A stretch of 22,102 nucleotides of DNA, taken from contig CBDURC010000018.1 in the NCBI GenBank assembly GCA_965369635.1, positions 1 to 22,102 of the forward strand, written 5' to 3'. The translations under genes and the position numbers were made by a program. Below are positions 21,287 to 22,102 of the stretch, piece after piece (positions within the stretch are counted from its first letter, which is position 1; each line of letters opens with the position of its first letter). The notes under the pieces were generated by a model. It made no database searches. It saw only the letters and a list, made by a program, of their open reading frames with translations, and was not told where the DNA came from. Origin of the DNA: UBA3071 sp965369635 (GTDB lineage Bacteria > Chloroflexota > Anaerolineae > UBA3071).

Positions 21287-22102
21287 TCACTCACTGCGCG
21301 CCTTCAGTCCCAGCAAGTAGCCGTGGGCCTCCGCAGCCGCCTTGGCCCCCTCGCCGATGTGCACCAGCACCTGTTCGGAGATGTGGGTCACGTCGCCGGC
21401 GGCGAACACGCCAGGATAGCTCGTCCCCCCGTAGACGTTGACCTTGATGCGCCCCTCATGATCGCATTCAAGCCAGTCGCGCACCAGTTCGGAGTTGGGT
21501 TTGCGCGGCAGCTTGACGAACACCCCCTTCACGGGCACGTCCATCGTCGCGCCGTCCACTGTCTGCAGGACGATGCCCTCCACGAAGTGCTCCCCTTTCA
21601 CTTCCAGCACGGTGGCCCCTTCGTGGATCTTCATGTTCTCCAGTCGGCGCAGCACCGGCACCAGCGGCCAGTCGGCAGGCAACAACTCTGGGGCGAACAG
21701 GTGTACCTGGTGGGCATACTGGCTCAACTCACAGGCTGCCAGTTGTGCCCGGCGATACGTGCCCACCACGGCCACATCCTTGCCCAGGAAGAGCGCCCCG
21801 TGGGCCACCACGGAATAGCTCAGACCTTGACCGGCCAGTCGTTCCTCGCCCGGTACCTCCAAACGTTGCGGTTTGGCGCCAGTAGCAATGATCAGGGACA
21901 GCGACTCGAACTGGTCGCCGTCCTCGGTCTGCACGATGAAGTGGTCATCCGCTGGCTCTGCCTTCGCTACACGGTCGAAGTGGCGGCAGAAATCCAGGTA
22001 ATCCAGTTGCTGGCGGAAGCGGCTCAACAGCTCCTCGCCGGTGATGACCTCGTAGGTTTCCTTATCCTGCAACTGCATGGTGTAGGCGGTCTGACCGCCC
22101 CA
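21287..22102 (-). CDS. TrxR-like FAD/NAD(P) oxidoreductase (N-terminus outside window)
   Basis: The frame stays open to the right edge (WGGQTAYTM precedes the first internal ATG at 22078), so the N-terminal FAD-binding glycine motif lies outside. The visible part follows the thioredoxin reductase fold: GEELLSRFRQQLDY, LIIATGAKPQRLEVPGEE, the NAD(P) domain DVAVVGTYRRAQLAACEL, and the FAD-closing YPGVFAAGDVTHISEQV with GEGAKAAAEAHGYLL. Two key changes are visible. The CxxC redox pair expected after GLSY is replaced by SVVAHGA, and the GGGDSA nucleotide motif reads GTYRRA. It is therefore unlikely to reduce thioredoxin. A flavin oxidoreductase with another acceptor, or an NADH-binding variant, is more likely. 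Confidence 0.85.
   Translation of the reverse strand, partial: WGGQTAYTMQLQDKETYEVITGEELLSRFRQQLDYLDFCRHFDRVAKAEPADDHFIVQTEDGDQFESLSLIIATGAKPQRLEVPGEERLAGQGLSYSVVAHGALFLGKDVAVVGTYRRAQLAACELSQYAHQVHLFAPELLPADWPLVPVLRRLENMKIHEGATVLEVKGEHFVEGIVLQTVDGATMDVPVKGVFVKLPRKPNSELVRDWLECDHEGRIKVNVYGGTSYPGVFAAGDVTHISEQVLVHIGEGAKAAAEAHGYLLGLKARSE

Noticed and set aside
1..22102. tRNA or rRNA genes
   Set aside because: No T-arm-like motif with a matching acceptor stem and no conserved rRNA segment was noticed on either strand by eye; a tRNA search program would settle this.

Overview
The window (about 22.1 kb, GC-rich, densely coded) looks like chromosome from a Chloroflexota bacterium, probably of the Anaerolineae type. 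No rRNA gene is present to confirm this. The inference rests on the mix of families (DUF11-repeat subtilase, UspA, YIP1, DUF3786, split class I fumarase, TtuA/TtuB) and on the style of the repeats: a palindrome that translates as VGAGLRPAPT, and short heptamer arrays. TtuA/TtuB would fit, but does not prove, a thermophilic ancestry. No rRNA, tRNA or CRISPR array was found.

Plus-strand half (1-14003). A radical SAM enzyme runs in from the left edge. A strong promoter overlaps its stop codon and faces a VapBC-like toxin-antitoxin pair; the toxin is broken by a +1 frameshift. The old toxin stop overlaps the start of a SPASM-like radical SAM gene, which overlaps an M19 dipeptidase. A Na/Pi-cotransporter-like membrane protein, a double UspA protein and a DUF3786 protein follow in a tight run. 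On the minus strand lies a HigBA-like pair whose toxin is split by a 77-bp MITE-like element, while its antitoxin is intact. A very large secreted subtilase (2051 aa) follows. It has six DUF11 repeats, two of which carry a nested beta-rich module at the same position, and one inter-repeat linker carries an in-frame copy of the palindromic repeat.

Minus-strand half (14169-22102). Reading right to left: a TrxR-like flavoprotein runs off the right edge; a 233-bp MITE-like element has 17-bp perfect terminal inverted repeats and 12-bp direct flanking repeats; then ttuB-ttuA-era (tRNA thiolation and ribosome assembly), a YIP1 membrane protein, and a class I fumarase operon behind a consensus sigma-70 promoter. 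The fumarase alpha and beta genes are separated by a three-gene nucleotidyltransferase-HEPN-nucleotidyltransferase cassette (MntA/HepT type). A CBS-CBS-ACT protein ends the run, facing the subtilase gene.

The main theme is small-scale genome erosion and insertion. Two toxin genes are dead while their antitoxins remain, two non-autonomous elements are present, three copies of a palindrome tolerate or use coding sequence, four heptamer arrays occur, and a toxin-antitoxin cassette sits inside a metabolic operon.
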